Source: an uncultured Subdoligranulum sp. (GTDB taxonomy: Bacteria > Bacillota > Clostridia > Oscillospirales > Ruminococcaceae). From it: a stretch of DNA of 64,000 bases. Positions 1 to 9,251 of this stretch are shown here, piece by piece (position 1 is the first letter of the stretch; the number at the start of each line of letters is the position of its first letter). Location: NCBI GenBank assembly GCA_900545545.1, contig UQZO01000007.1:1-64000 (forward strand), written 5' to 3'. Under the pieces are notes generated by a model. That model saw only the letters and a list, made by a program, of their open reading frames with translations. It had not been told where the DNA came from and did not search any database. A program made the translations under genes and the position numbers.

Positions 1-5
1 AAAAA

Positions 6-215
6 TTGGTTAAATACTCCCGACAAAATATGGTCGCGATCTCCCGACGCCAACAATTGCGAACAATACTTGACGCGGGCCAGGCCCTTGTCTACCTTTT
101 TGCGAAACTTATTGTACCTTATCATCTGGACTACTACAATAACCGACGGATTAAGGTAAAGCTAAAGGGCCTGCCACCTGCGGTTCACAGACAACAAGCC
201 CTTTCGGTTACTTGA
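6..215 (+). pseudogene. IS3-family transposase 3' fragment
   Basis: The last 30 or so residues (about nt 120-215) read as the C-terminal end of an IS3/IS150-type transposase integrase domain: the DYYNNRRI segment followed by LKGLPP is the typical tail of these DDE enzymes. The preceding residues do not look like the family, so the copy is probably frameshifted or rearranged, and the window edge also cuts it. It lies just beyond the flippase gene that ends the polysaccharide cluster, in convergent orientation. The first ATG at nt 6 is not meaningful as a start. IS3 assignment is from motif memory only. Confidence 0.6.
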
Positions 216-252
216 ACAATTTTTGTTTGAAATTATTTCTAACTTTTTGGGG

Positions 253-1704
253 TCACTTCATAACCACATCAGCTTTTTTGATGGTTTTTATTACAATTTT
301 CCCCAAATCATCTTTTGACACCAGCCAATATCCCAAAACAGCAACGAAAAAGAAACATGCTCCCACAACTACTTGAAGCACTAACAAACCTGCTGAAATC
401 TCAAACGTACTACCTATTTTACGGACCACCAGCATCATTAAAAAGCCAATGACAATCACGGGAATGTCTTTAATGATATATTGGGGTACGGGCAACAATT
501 TCCAAACAAATACTATTTGAACAAAAAATACAAGCCCCTCTGCAACGATTGTTCCTATTGCCGCACCTGCTGCAGCATACCGAGGAATCAGCCATGCATT
601 TATACACAAATTTGCAATAGCTCCAACAGCAGTCGATACTAGATAAACTTTATCCAAATGCCGCGGAATCAAATACTGCGTTCGAATAACATTAGCCCAT
701 CCGATGAAAAATACCGTAATTGATAACAGTTCAATAATATTTCCAGACTCTACAAACTCTTCGCCATAAAATACTGGTGCAAAAACATGGGCAACCCCCA
801 TAAGGCCAAATCCAATTGCTGACGACAGAAGTGTAACGAATTTAACAGACATTCGAATATAATCTTTCGATTTATCTTTATTTCCATTTGCCATCAAATT
901 GGACATTCTAGGCAACATTACTGTCCCCAACGCAGTAATAAATCCCATGGGAATATCTATAATCTTTTCTGCATTTTGATAAAAACCTACTTGCTCATAA
1001 GTCGACAGGTTTCCCAGCATAATCTTGTCCATAACTTTATATAAGCTATAAGCAATAACAGGAACAAACAAGACAAAAATTGGCCCCAATTCCTTTTTTG
1101 CCTCACTAAACTTGGGTTTACAAATAAAGACATATCTTCTCAAATATGCCCAAAGATAAAGTTGGCTAAATAATGTACCGAGCGACATTATTAGTGTATA
1201 TTTCCAGAGATCTTCAGAGCTGTGGACAAAAGCAAAAATACAAATAATAGTCCCTATCTTTATGAGAACATTTCTCAACACGGTGAGTTTGAATTGTTCC
1301 AGGCCAAAATACAACCAGCTTATATCAAACATTCCCGAGATGATATAAATGATTTGAATTACTGCGATTGCTTTTTGATCGGAAACAAAAAGAAAAATGT
1401 ACCCAATATAAGCAACAACGGCTACGATGTAACATATGAACTGAATACCATAAATATTCCAAAAAGTTTGGCTCAATTTTGTTTTATCGTCTCGTACAGC
1501 TGCTATCGATCGATTCCCGTGGTTTGCAATTCCCAACATTGCAATAATAAGAAAGTAGTAAGCCACGGAGTAGGTATAAGAATATACGCCCACGGCGTTT
1601 GCCCCGAGAGTCCGAGAAACATAAGGTGCCGTAATGAGGGGCAGTATTATCACCAAAATTTGATAACCAACATTATAAAGAAAGTTTTTTTGGATTGCTG
1701 TCAT
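253..1704 (-). CDS. Wzx-type oligosaccharide flippase
   Basis: A 483-residue, almost entirely hydrophobic protein of the MOP/polysaccharide-transport superfamily. It starts with the typical NVGYQILVIILPLITAPYVS segment and carries about twelve to fourteen predicted membrane spans. Members flip undecaprenyl-linked repeat units across the cytoplasmic membrane before polymerisation. The start ATG overlaps the stop of the upstream glycosyltransferase gene by four bases (ATGA), so the two are translationally coupled. It is the last gene of the minus-strand polysaccharide operon. Low GC like its neighbours. The repeat unit it moves is unknown. Confidence 0.9.
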   Translation of the reverse strand: MTAIQKNFLYNVGYQILVIILPLITAPYVSRTLGANAVGVYSYTYSVAYYFLIIAMLGIANHGNRSIAAVRDDKTKLSQTFWNIYGIQFICYIVAVVAYIGYIFLFVSDQKAIAVIQIIYIISGMFDISWLYFGLEQFKLTVLRNVLIKIGTIICIFAFVHSSEDLWKYTLIMSLGTLFSQLYLWAYLRRYVFICKPKFSEAKKELGPIFVLFVPVIAYSLYKVMDKIMLGNLSTYEQVGFYQNAEKIIDIPMGFITALGTVMLPRMSNLMANGNKDKSKDYIRMSVKFVTLLSSAIGFGLMGVAHVFAPVFYGEEFVESGNIIELLSITVFFIGWANVIRTQYLIPRHLDKVYLVSTAVGAIANLCINAWLIPRYAAAGAAIGTIVAEGLVFFVQIVFVWKLLPVPQYIIKDIPVIVIGFLMMLVVRKIGSTFEISAGLLVLQVVVGACFFFVAVLGYWLVSKDDLGKIVIKTIKKADVVMK

Positions 1705-2597
1705 ATCTGTCGCTCTTTCTCTTTTTTCTTTTCCATTTGAATAGAATAAATTTTTTCAATAATATTCCGATCCACATTCCAGCTAAATTTTCTTGCAAAT
1801 AGTTGCTGACTAGCCATCAAAAATTCATAGTCTTCTTCTCTATAAACATAGGGGCTCCCGCGCTTCCAATCAATACAATAACAAATATTTTCGTAATTAT
1901 CACAATAATTATTGGGGACGACTTTGTTTATAAAAGATGAACTTGCTACTAAAGTCTGTAAAAACATCTCATCCCCGCAAATTGTGTACTTAAAGTACTT
2001 TTCTATTAGCGATCGATTTTGTACAACAAAAAGTGCCAAATCATGTGTGATACTGAACCAGTTAGCCCCTTTTTGATAAGTCAGATTTGAGCTCTTTGTT
2101 CGATCAACCCAAAATTGCATAGACAAGCACAGTCTATCAAGAATCTTTTCAACAACTCGTTTATTTCGTTTCGCAAAGAAGTGATACTTTGCCACCCGAC
2201 CAAGGGTTTCTCCATCAATTTCTGGTTCTTTAAATTGAACAAACTCAATCCCCTTGTTTTTTTCAAAGAAGTCATGAATCTCCTTCTGTGATTTCAAAGG
2301 CAAGTCCACACCAGATAATAGGTGGTAATAATCGTGATGCTGTTTCGTAGCTTCTTCTAATAGTCTAAGCTCACATTCTATCTGGGAAAAATTTCCCCAC
2401 TGCACATCAACTTTATTCTCAATAAAAATCAATGGTGAATGACAAACAAATTTTTGAAACGATCTTTCATCAAATTCTTTCACCTTTTTATCAATATGTA
2501 AATAAATATCATTGTCTTTATCGTCCAACATAGACAACAATCTTCCGAGAATTTCAAATTCATTATGTGCAATAACTAGATATGCGTGCTTTCCCAC
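1701..2597 (-). CDS. GT14 (core-2/I-branching type) glycosyltransferase
   Basis: A 298-residue protein beginning AYLVIAHNEFEILGRLL, followed by DIYLHIDKK and the LLSGVDLPLKS segment. These are hallmarks of the core-2/I-branching beta-1,6-N-acetylglucosaminyltransferase family (GT14) found in bacterial capsule loci. The TICGDEMFLQTL segment matches the usual acceptor/catalytic region. The start appears to be GTG at 2597, with an AGGGG ribosome binding site inside the end of the preceding gene. Genes on both sides are tightly spaced, consistent with one operon. It probably adds a branch or a backbone sugar to the repeat unit; the donor cannot be told. Confidence 0.85.
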   Translation of the reverse strand: MGKHAYLVIAHNEFEILGRLLSMLDDKDNDIYLHIDKKVKEFDERSFQKFVCHSPLIFIENKVDVQWGNFSQIECELRLLEEATKQHHDYYHLLSGVDLPLKSQKEIHDFFEKNKGIEFVQFKEPEIDGETLGRVAKYHFFAKRNKRVVEKILDRLCLSMQFWVDRTKSSNLTYQKGANWFSITHDLALFVVQNRSLIEKYFKYTICGDEMFLQTLVASSSFINKVVPNNYCDNYENICYCIDWKRGSPYVYREEDYEFLMASQQLFARKFSWNVDRNIIEKIYSIQMEKKKEKERQI

Positions 2598-2599
2598 GT

Positions 2600-3745
2600 T
2601 TATAGCCCCTTTATTTCATTGATAATACCATCAAGATATGCATAAGAAGATTTCTGCAATTCAGCAAGCTTTATATATGGATCAGTATAATCAGGAGCAC
2701 AAAAAAGATCTGTTGCCATCAGTTCTTCAATAGTCTTATACCGCCCCATTAATCCAAGTTGCGTCAAAAAAGACTGTGCTCTATCGTCCGTTTTATTTAC
2801 TTTACCATCGCTAATATACCAGAAGTTCTTTTTGAAGATTGTTGCAAAAGCCGTTCCATGGAACGAGGTCGTTATAAAAAGCTTTGAATATTTCACAACA
2901 TTCATATAAACGTCTGGACCATATTCACGTATTAATTTAATGTTATTTCTCCAGCACATTTTCAAGGTCCACTCTTTTGCTTCCATGAAATATACTGGCA
3001 TGCCGGTCTTCTTCGATAACCATTTCAAGAATCTTTGTACATCTTCCGTTATGCTGAAGCAATAATAGTATATGTACTCTCCTTTAATGATCGGGCTTGT
3101 TCCTATATCCACAAGATTTTCCCATTGTTCAGCATTTAAAAGCATCGTCGGATCCAAACAAATGGGGACCTCTCTGCCGAGAGCTTCTTGAATCCATTTT
3201 TTTGCGTTGTTTTCTCTTACAGAAATCTGAGAAAACTGTTCCACAAGTTTCTTATGGGTTTCTTTCTGTCCATCCAGTGCGAAGGGGTTATTCGCACCAA
3301 AGCTTAATGCATATCCATATTTCGGAGTCTTTTTCAAAAAGTTCAAATAATATGCATCATCAGCATCTCTACATGCAATGTTCCAAACCTGGTCGCTTCC
3401 GGCAATCACTGCATCAAACTTACCGTCCAGTTCCCTAAGTTCGTTTGAATATTTGTAATTCTTTTTTGTTAATCTAAAATATTTTTGAGAAAATCGATTG
3501 TATGCATTGTATTGTTCCAGCATTTGTTTGTACTGGGTAAGCCAAATGAGATTCTTGATTACTCTTTTCCAGTTATCAGCCTTCGGTAATGGTGCATACA
3601 TATTTCTCTGGCCCGGATTAGAAAAATCAATAATTTCAGTTTCACATCCATAATGTTGGGTCAAAATAGTCTGAAGAGCGAACGCTTGAAGCATTGACCC
3701 GTTGTTGTGTGAAGCGTGAAAGGTAATTAACCCGATTGTTTTCAT
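2600..3745 (-). CDS. Polysaccharide pyruvyltransferase family protein
   Basis: A 381-residue protein starting MKTIGLITFHASHNNGSMLQ, the usual N-terminus of the polysaccharide pyruvyltransferase (CsaB/WcaK-like) family. Later segments FDAVIAGSDQVWN, SVRENNAKKWI, CLDPTMLL and ITTSFHGTAFA are the conserved family blocks. These enzymes usually add a ketal pyruvate to a sugar, giving the polymer a negative charge. The frame is open upstream to 3874, but an AGGAG motif seven bases before the ATG at 3745 makes that the best start. An in-frame ATG at 3751 is too close to this site. Operon member. Confidence 0.87.
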   Translation of the reverse strand: MKTIGLITFHASHNNGSMLQAFALQTILTQHYGCETEIIDFSNPGQRNMYAPLPKADNWKRVIKNLIWLTQYKQMLEQYNAYNRFSQKYFRLTKKNYKYSNELRELDGKFDAVIAGSDQVWNIACRDADDAYYLNFLKKTPKYGYALSFGANNPFALDGQKETHKKLVEQFSQISVRENNAKKWIQEALGREVPICLDPTMLLNAEQWENLVDIGTSPIIKGEYIYYYCFSITEDVQRFLKWLSKKTGMPVYFMEAKEWTLKMCWRNNIKLIREYGPDVYMNVVKYSKLFITTSFHGTAFATIFKKNFWYISDGKVNKTDDRAQSFLTQLGLMGRYKTIEELMATDLFCAPDYTDPYIKLAELQKSSYAYLDGIINEIKGL

Positions 3746-3768
3746 GTCCATACTCCTATTTATCCATT

Positions 3769-4781
3769 TCAATGGCAAGATCTGTTTCCTGATAGAATAG
3801 AAAATACTGCTGGAAAATGTCTTTTGGCAGTCACGGCTAATATAATTGTCGCAGCCCAAATTGAAAAGACACAAAAAATGTGACCCATTATCAGTGTGAT
3901 GCCATTTCGTGAAAAAACTTTAGTAAATATTTTTCCCCCAACACCCAAAAACAGCGCATGGCTACAAAATGTAATAAATGAATTCTGAAGACTTTGTGGC
4001 AAATCGTTTTTCCAAGGAATTAGAAGAAAGATAACTATCACTGTTACACCACTAACAACCCTATATAAATAATATAACGTTGTGTCGAATGTATATGCAC
4101 CAAAACATACATCTACAACTAAAATGCCAATTAATGCGAGAGTTAGTATTCTATTTTTGTTTTGTCCTTCCTCTATTTTTTGTCTGAAATGAACGGCAAC
4201 AGTCCCGCCGATCATCCACATCGGAAGCCAAAATACTATAGATGTATATCCGGTTTCAAAAAACAAATTAAAAATTATTCCTCCCAGAATTATAATCACT
4301 GAAAGAATCTGATTTACGCAAAAAAAATACAAGATTGGCGAAAGGACCATAAATAGAAACAGTGTTCGCAGAAACCATATTGGAGGATTGTTAGTAGCCA
4401 TAATAATTTCTGTCCAGTTTCCTATATTTTCATTTTTTAGTATAGAAACCGCACAATTATATACATATCCTAGGCTACTCCATAAAAAATAGGGGATCAC
4501 AAGACTACGGATTTTTTCATTAAAAAAGTTGTATAATTTTTAACGTCATAATTTCGAAAAGCTAAATATGCTGAAATAATAAAAAAGGCTGGGGTGGCAC
4601 AACTTACTATGACACTTACTATTAATTCATAAGCAAAGAAAATACCATTAAACGCCATAGTATCGCTTACACTCGCACTGAAGTCAACGTGTGCAACAAC
4701 GATTAAAATACTAAGAACCAAATTCAAATAGACGATTGCTCGCGACCAGCTTTTTCGATTTTCACACAACGACTTGCACAT
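3769..4781 (-). pseudogene. Acyltransferase-3 family O-acyltransferase, frameshifted
   Basis: Two overlapping reading frames, 4497-4781 (94 residues) and 3769-4500 (243 residues), together make one multi-spanning acyltransferase-3 protein of about 337 residues, the normal length for the family. The N-terminal part carries the first two membrane spans and ends TFLMKKSVVL before a stop. In the other frame the chain continues as IRSLVIPYFLW, the usual sequence at this point. One extra A in the A6 run (minus strand, 4512-4517) would restore the frame as KKIRSLVIPYFLW. Such enzymes acetylate capsule sugars. It is either inactivated, phase-variable, or a sequencing error at the run. Confidence 0.85.
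4512..4517 (-). repeat. A6 homopolymer at frameshift site
   Basis: Six A residues on the coding strand (T6 on plus) sit exactly where the acyltransferase reading frame breaks. A seventh A would rejoin the two halves. A neighbouring T6 run on the coding strand (4522-4527) is a second possible slip site. Confidence 0.7.
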
Positions 4782-6012
4782 AATGCTTTGGATTTTCCTC
4801 GTATTTTGTGTCAGATGAAGTCAAAAACAATACCATATAAATATAACAGCTAAGAATCCCGCTGAACAAATAATTTTCAAATAGAGCAGTGAACAAATGC
4901 ATCGCAAAGATTGCTAAAACTATTTTTCTCATATAGGTTGTATCACATTTTAGAATTTTCCAAATTTTAAATAGCATGGTTAACACAAATACTATTCCAA
5001 TAATCCCTGTCGCAACCAAATGGTAAACATATGCATTGTCCATAAATAGTGTGTAATACGGTGTTTGATTAGTTCCGTAAACCGAATTTTCGATATATCC
5101 TAATCCAACCCAAACCCTTCCGCTCTTGATATAAGTGGGTATAGCAACTTCAAATAACCAGTTTCTATTGCTTTCCAACAAAAGCTGCTGTATTGCGATA
5201 CCATTTGCATTATTCGACTGCAAACTCGAAAAGATTAAAAGTGTAAAAAGCGCAAGTATTGCAATCACTTTAATTAATACAACTAGTCGTTCACTAATCC
5301 CCAATTTCCTTATATTAAGCAAGCCCAACACAATGAGCATAACAAATAATGCGACGATGGCATTTCTAGACGCACTAGATAGTAACATGACACTCCCCAT
5401 AACAAGGAATGCTTTATCCAAAATTGTGCATTGATTATTTTTTGATTTACGAAGCAATATAAATAAAACAATTTGACAAAGACTTATGGTACCCAACGAA
5501 TTTGGATGACCAAATCCAAGCGCACTTCTACTTCTTTCAGAGTTTGATAACACATATATAAAAGCTGCCGGATTTATTTCCGAAATATATGTAATGAAAT
5601 GAAACAGCATGTAGAATGAGATGGTGTAGAAGCTCACCTTTATGAATAAAGACCGCAACGAATACTTTCGAACCACTTCTGCTGTCACAACCGTCAACAA
5701 ATAAGAGATCACCTGTGCGGTGGTATTGCTCCTTGTATAATTACGAAGTAATGGGTTTACAAAAATAAATCCGAATAAAACAATAAAGGTTGCCCAAAGA
5801 ATCTCAACAGTTCGAATTGGATCGTGCTTTCTAATGCACAATCCGTTATTAAATATTTTTTTTATAATCAAAAAACAGCCAAATATAATAAATGGAAACC
5901 GAACCAAATTCCAATTCATGGAAAATATGTGCGCATCATACAAAAGCAAAAATTCACTTATTATAATGATGCTCCATAAAAAAACATAAACTTTAGCGCT
6001 TTTGATTTCCAT
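4762..6012 (-). CDS. Wzy-type O-antigen polymerase/ligase family protein
   Basis: A 416-residue integral membrane protein with about ten to twelve hydrophobic segments. In the middle it has the conserved RSRSALGFGHPNSLGT stretch seen in O-antigen polymerase/ligase (Wzy_C) proteins, followed by a large extracellular loop around WLFEVAIPTYIKSGR. In Wzx/Wzy pathways this protein joins repeat units on the outer face of the membrane, which fits the flippase at the operon end. Its 3' end overlaps the acyltransferase start by about 20 bases. The start codon region is tandemly duplicated (6001-6060), leaving an upstream decoy ATG. Confidence 0.85.
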   Translation of the reverse strand: MEIKSAKVYVFLWSIIIISEFLLLYDAHIFSMNWNLVRFPFIIFGCFLIIKKIFNNGLCIRKHDPIRTVEILWATFIVLFGFIFVNPLLRNYTRSNTTAQVISYLLTVVTAEVVRKYSLRSLFIKVSFYTISFYMLFHFITYISEINPAAFIYVLSNSERSRSALGFGHPNSLGTISLCQIVLFILLRKSKNNQCTILDKAFLVMGSVMLLSSASRNAIVALFVMLIVLGLLNIRKLGISERLVVLIKVIAILALFTLLIFSSLQSNNANGIAIQQLLLESNRNWLFEVAIPTYIKSGRVWVGLGYIENSVYGTNQTPYYTLFMDNAYVYHLVATGIIGIVFVLTMLFKIWKILKCDTTYMRKIVLAIFAMHLFTALFENYLFSGILSCYIYMVLFLTSSDTKYEENPKHYVQVVV

Positions 6013-6060
6013 TTAGTAAACCTCTATTATTTTGATTTCCATTTAGTAGACCTCTATTAT
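6001..6060 (-). repeat. 30-bp tandem duplication of a translation start
   Basis: Nucleotides 6001-6030 and 6031-6060 are the same 30-base unit with one difference (6019 versus 6049). Each copy contains, on the minus strand, a GAGGT ribosome binding site and an ATGGAAATCAAA start. The inner copy starts the polymerase gene at 6012. The outer copy (ATG at 6042) opens a nine-codon frame that stops at TAAATG, directly on the real start. The outer copy also overlaps the stop codon of the upstream glycosyltransferase. Confidence 0.9.
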
Positions 6061-7190
6061 TTTAATAATTCCATTTCATAAATTCGCCGCCTTTGACTCA
6101 ACGAAATTGACTCGTCAAATTCCTTAGCCTTTTCTACACATGCCCTTGTCATGTTTTTTCTTATTTCGAGATTTGATAATTTTCTTATGCCTTCAGCAAA
6201 GCCTTTTACATCAAATGCGGAAGACAGGTAGCCTGTTTTTCCATCGATAACGTAGTCTTTGATTCCCTGTACAGCTGTTGCTACAATCGGCACCCCTGCG
6301 GCAAGTGATTGAACGCCTGCTAATCCCAGTCCTTCTCTAATTGAGGGCAAAGCCCCAATGTCCGAACAATATAATATCTCCGGAATATCATAACGGTAGC
6401 CAAGTAGTATAACATGGACCCCCAATTCTTTGGCTAAAGACTGGATCATTTCACCGGTTCCTCCGTTAATACCTACTCCACAGATAACATAGATATACCG
6501 CTCTTTGTCTGGCAGTGATGCAATTGCCTTAACAATAACCTGATGATTTTTCCTTACAGAAAGCTCACCAAGGCTCAAAATCATCAGTTGTTCCGGATTG
6601 ACTCCAATGCTTTTTCGATATTCATCTCTGTCAATTTGCACGTTTTGATAAATACCGGTTTTGACTCCCATTCCGTTAATATAGTAAACATGTTTACAAA
6701 ACATGTTCTTTGCCACTTTGTAATCTTCTTTGTTTATAGTAATAATCGCATCACATAAAAATGAGGTCAGCTTTTCTAGCGTATAAAATACAGCCCATGA
6801 TTTTATACCACTCTTTTCAGTAAAGGCAAATCCATGCGTAGTATAAATTACCTTACTTCCTTTTTTTCGATAACTTTCTGCCGCAATTTTTGTTAAAACT
6901 CCTACAATCGGAGTATGGCAATGAATTAAATCATATTGATTTTTCAGTAGTTCTTTCAACTGCTTATAGGCTTTTCTATTACTTTTAGAAAAGGGATTTT
7001 GGGAATCGAAACAGATATCGTTATATCGTATTCCCTTTTCGTCTAATTTCTTTTTTCCTCTTTCCCACTCCACTGCAGACAAATTCGCTGCATAGGTGAC
7101 TTCATACCCCATACTTATAAGAATATCTATATCACCATGTAAAAAATCAACAAATCCGCCCAAATTGGCTATAATTAAAGCCTTTCTCAT
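6057..7190 (-). CDS. GT4 family glycosyltransferase
   Basis: A 377-residue GT-B protein. The N-terminal half has the glycosyltransferase-4 pattern (KALIIANLGGFVDFLHGDI, then YDLIHCHTPIVGVLTKIA). The C-terminal half carries LGELSVRKNHQVIVKAI and the EGLGLAGVQSLAAGVPIVAT nucleotide-sugar site with its conserved glutamates. It transfers a sugar from a nucleotide donor onto a lipid-linked intermediate at the inner face of the membrane. A TTG three bases upstream is also open, but ATG at 7190 has GGAG seven bases before it. Operon member between a GT2 gene and the polymerase. Confidence 0.9.
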   Translation of the reverse strand: MRKALIIANLGGFVDFLHGDIDILISMGYEVTYAANLSAVEWERGKKKLDEKGIRYNDICFDSQNPFSKSNRKAYKQLKELLKNQYDLIHCHTPIVGVLTKIAAESYRKKGSKVIYTTHGFAFTEKSGIKSWAVFYTLEKLTSFLCDAIITINKEDYKVAKNMFCKHVYYINGMGVKTGIYQNVQIDRDEYRKSIGVNPEQLMILSLGELSVRKNHQVIVKAIASLPDKERYIYVICGVGINGGTGEMIQSLAKELGVHVILLGYRYDIPEILYCSDIGALPSIREGLGLAGVQSLAAGVPIVATAVQGIKDYVIDGKTGYLSSAFDVKGFAEGIRKLSNLEIRKNMTRACVEKAKEFDESISLSQRRRIYEMELLK

Positions 7191-7200
7191 CAATGCGCTC

Positions 7201-8214
7201 CTACTTTCTTTTTTTATCGACTTTAGAACGATAAAACGTTATGCACCAAACAAAAAGTTGCATAGCTTTGATATTTTTAGACAAAAATAAAAACCGCCTA
7301 AATTTATCACCAAAGGAATATAAATTCATATCAGCTACATCGGAATCTATACTATTCTCGCTAATTTCATTGCATATATCGTTTGCATTGACGCCATTAC
7401 GTCGCATTTCAGAAACAAAGTATATGAGCTTATGAAGATAGAAACTATTATTACAAACCGAGTATTCAGCATCTAAGTTCTTGTATTCAATCAGTTTTTT
7501 TACATGTCTAAATTTGCGCTGCTCCTGGCGCATAAACCCTTTTCTAATATTAGATGAAACGCTGCTGTTATTGCGATAATAGTAATAGTATGCTATATCC
7601 AAATAAGCCCAATCTACCTGGCTTAGAGCAATCAGATAATCAATGAAAAACATGATATCTTCGCCCATGAACATGCTTTCATCTAGTTCAATGTGGTTTT
7701 TTAAAACAATATCAGTTTTAAAAATCTTTGTGGCAATTTCGTTAAATCTCCCTTGAATTACAGCCTTATATAATTCTTTTTCATCTGGCCTTTTTGCATT
7801 GTTTAGTTTTTTTGCATAAGACTCTGTAAAGAAATGATCTTTTTCGTCGCCACGCATAATAGGAACAAGGTATAAATTTTTATTTTGTGCTTTGATCTCA
7901 TAAACAACATGATTTAATTTTTCTGAATCTACCGAATCATCCCCATCAATAAAGGCCATATATTGGCCTGTACATTGTTTAATGCCGTAATTTCTAGCAG
8001 AACTAACTCCTCCATTTTCTTTATGAAAAACCCTAAGAGCCCCCATCTGTCTCTCATATTCTTTTAGAATATTTAAGGTTTCATCTGTAGAACCATCATC
8101 CACTGCAATAATTTCAATTTGCTTAACAGTCTTCAATGAGTCTAAACATCTTGCAATATATTTAGCACAGTTATAAGCTGGGATAACTATACTTAGCACT
8201 GGCTTTTGTTGCAT
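7201..8214 (-). CDS. GT2 family glycosyltransferase
   Basis: A 337-residue GT-A protein with the standard family-2 N-terminus: LSIVIPAYNCAKYIARCLDS, the IIAVDDGSTDETL donor-binding motif, GGVSSARNYGI and the metal-binding FIDGDD. The C-terminal 150 residues are variable, as expected for acceptor recognition. It probably adds one sugar to the lipid-linked repeat unit. The ATG has GAGGGGG about ten bases upstream, within the short gap after the preceding GT2 gene. Low GC. Confidence 0.92.
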   Translation of the reverse strand: MQQKPVLSIVIPAYNCAKYIARCLDSLKTVKQIEIIAVDDGSTDETLNILKEYERQMGALRVFHKENGGVSSARNYGIKQCTGQYMAFIDGDDSVDSEKLNHVVYEIKAQNKNLYLVPIMRGDEKDHFFTESYAKKLNNAKRPDEKELYKAVIQGRFNEIATKIFKTDIVLKNHIELDESMFMGEDIMFFIDYLIALSQVDWAYLDIAYYYYYRNNSSVSSNIRKGFMRQEQRKFRHVKKLIEYKNLDAEYSVCNNSFYLHKLIYFVSEMRRNGVNANDICNEISENSIDSDVADMNLYSFGDKFRRFLFLSKNIKAMQLFVWCITFYRSKVDKKRK

Positions 8215-8221
8215 AGCTATG

Positions 8222-9241
8222 TTACCCCCTCTTTTTGGTAACTAAAATCGCAGCACACAATGCCGGAATATAGAGATGCATCTTTAACATACCAATATAA
8301 ACCTGCGCACTTTTGGGCAGCCCTTTTAGATGAATATCTTCTAATGCTTTCACTTTTTTTATACTTTTAGAAATGTGCTTTGCTGATTCAAAAAGTTTTC
8401 GTCGACATTTGACTTCATGGAAAACAGCCATCATTACCCAGTATGCCTTAAATGCATTTAGTTGTTCATCTATAACAGAACTTTTCCCGCCCATATTGCG
8501 CGTCATGTAATCCGTTAGTCTTTTATTGTTTTCAAATCTGTCAGCATCATAACTATTCGTCATGGATCCCGCATTTAACTGATTGTAAAAATACAAAGAA
8601 TCCTCAAGGAAAAATACCGTCTTTGCTGCAAAAAGACATTCAAATACAAACGCATTATCTTCGCCCATTCGAATGTTTTCTTCGCGGCAGTAATGCTCTA
8701 ACAGAAATTCTCTCCGGTAAATTTTGTTCCATGCCACAGGGAAAATCAATCCGTTACAAAAAGGCTTTCTATTATCGTACATCATATATGGATATACTTC
8801 ATTGTTTAGTCTTTCTTTCGTATAAAGACCCTCTTTGGGGCCTGCAGGAAGTGGAACTTGTTTCTTTGCAAACTGCCGAACTCCCTGAAAAACGATCACG
8901 TCTGGTGCAGCAGTTTGCAACACTTTATTCCACACCGTTTCAAGTAAATTTTCTGCAATCCAATCATCACCGTCAACATAACAGATATATTTGCCTGTTG
9001 CTGCTTTTATACCGGTATTTCTTGCTGAAACCAAACCACCATTAGTTTTATGTATCACACGAACACGCTTGTCTCTTTGCGCGTAATCATCACAAATTTG
9101 GGGGCAACCATCAGGAGATCCATCGTCAACCAACAGCAATTCAAAATTTGTAAAAGTCTGGCCCAAAATACTTTCTACACACTTATGAAGATATTGTTCC
9201 ACTTTATAAATCGGGACAATAACAGAAAATTGTCGTTGCAT
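8222..9241 (-). CDS. GT2 family glycosyltransferase
   Basis: A 339-residue family-2 glycosyltransferase: FSVIVPIYKVEQYLHKCVES, LLLVDDGSPDGCP, GGLVSARNTGI and YVDGDDW mark the GT-A donor and metal site. It is related to, but clearly not a recent duplicate of, the next gene downstream. An AAAGGG motif precedes the ATG. It lies just downstream of the radical SAM gene. The sugar it uses is unknown. Confidence 0.92.
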   Translation of the reverse strand: MQRQFSVIVPIYKVEQYLHKCVESILGQTFTNFELLLVDDGSPDGCPQICDDYAQRDKRVRVIHKTNGGLVSARNTGIKAATGKYICYVDGDDWIAENLLETVWNKVLQTAAPDVIVFQGVRQFAKKQVPLPAGPKEGLYTKERLNNEVYPYMMYDNRKPFCNGLIFPVAWNKIYRREFLLEHYCREENIRMGEDNAFVFECLFAAKTVFFLEDSLYFYNQLNAGSMTNSYDADRFENNKRLTDYMTRNMGGKSSVIDEQLNAFKAYWVMMAVFHEVKCRRKLFESAKHISKSIKKVKALEDIHLKGLPKSAQVYIGMLKMHLYIPALCAAILVTKKRG

Positions 9242-9251
9242 CTTGTTTTTC

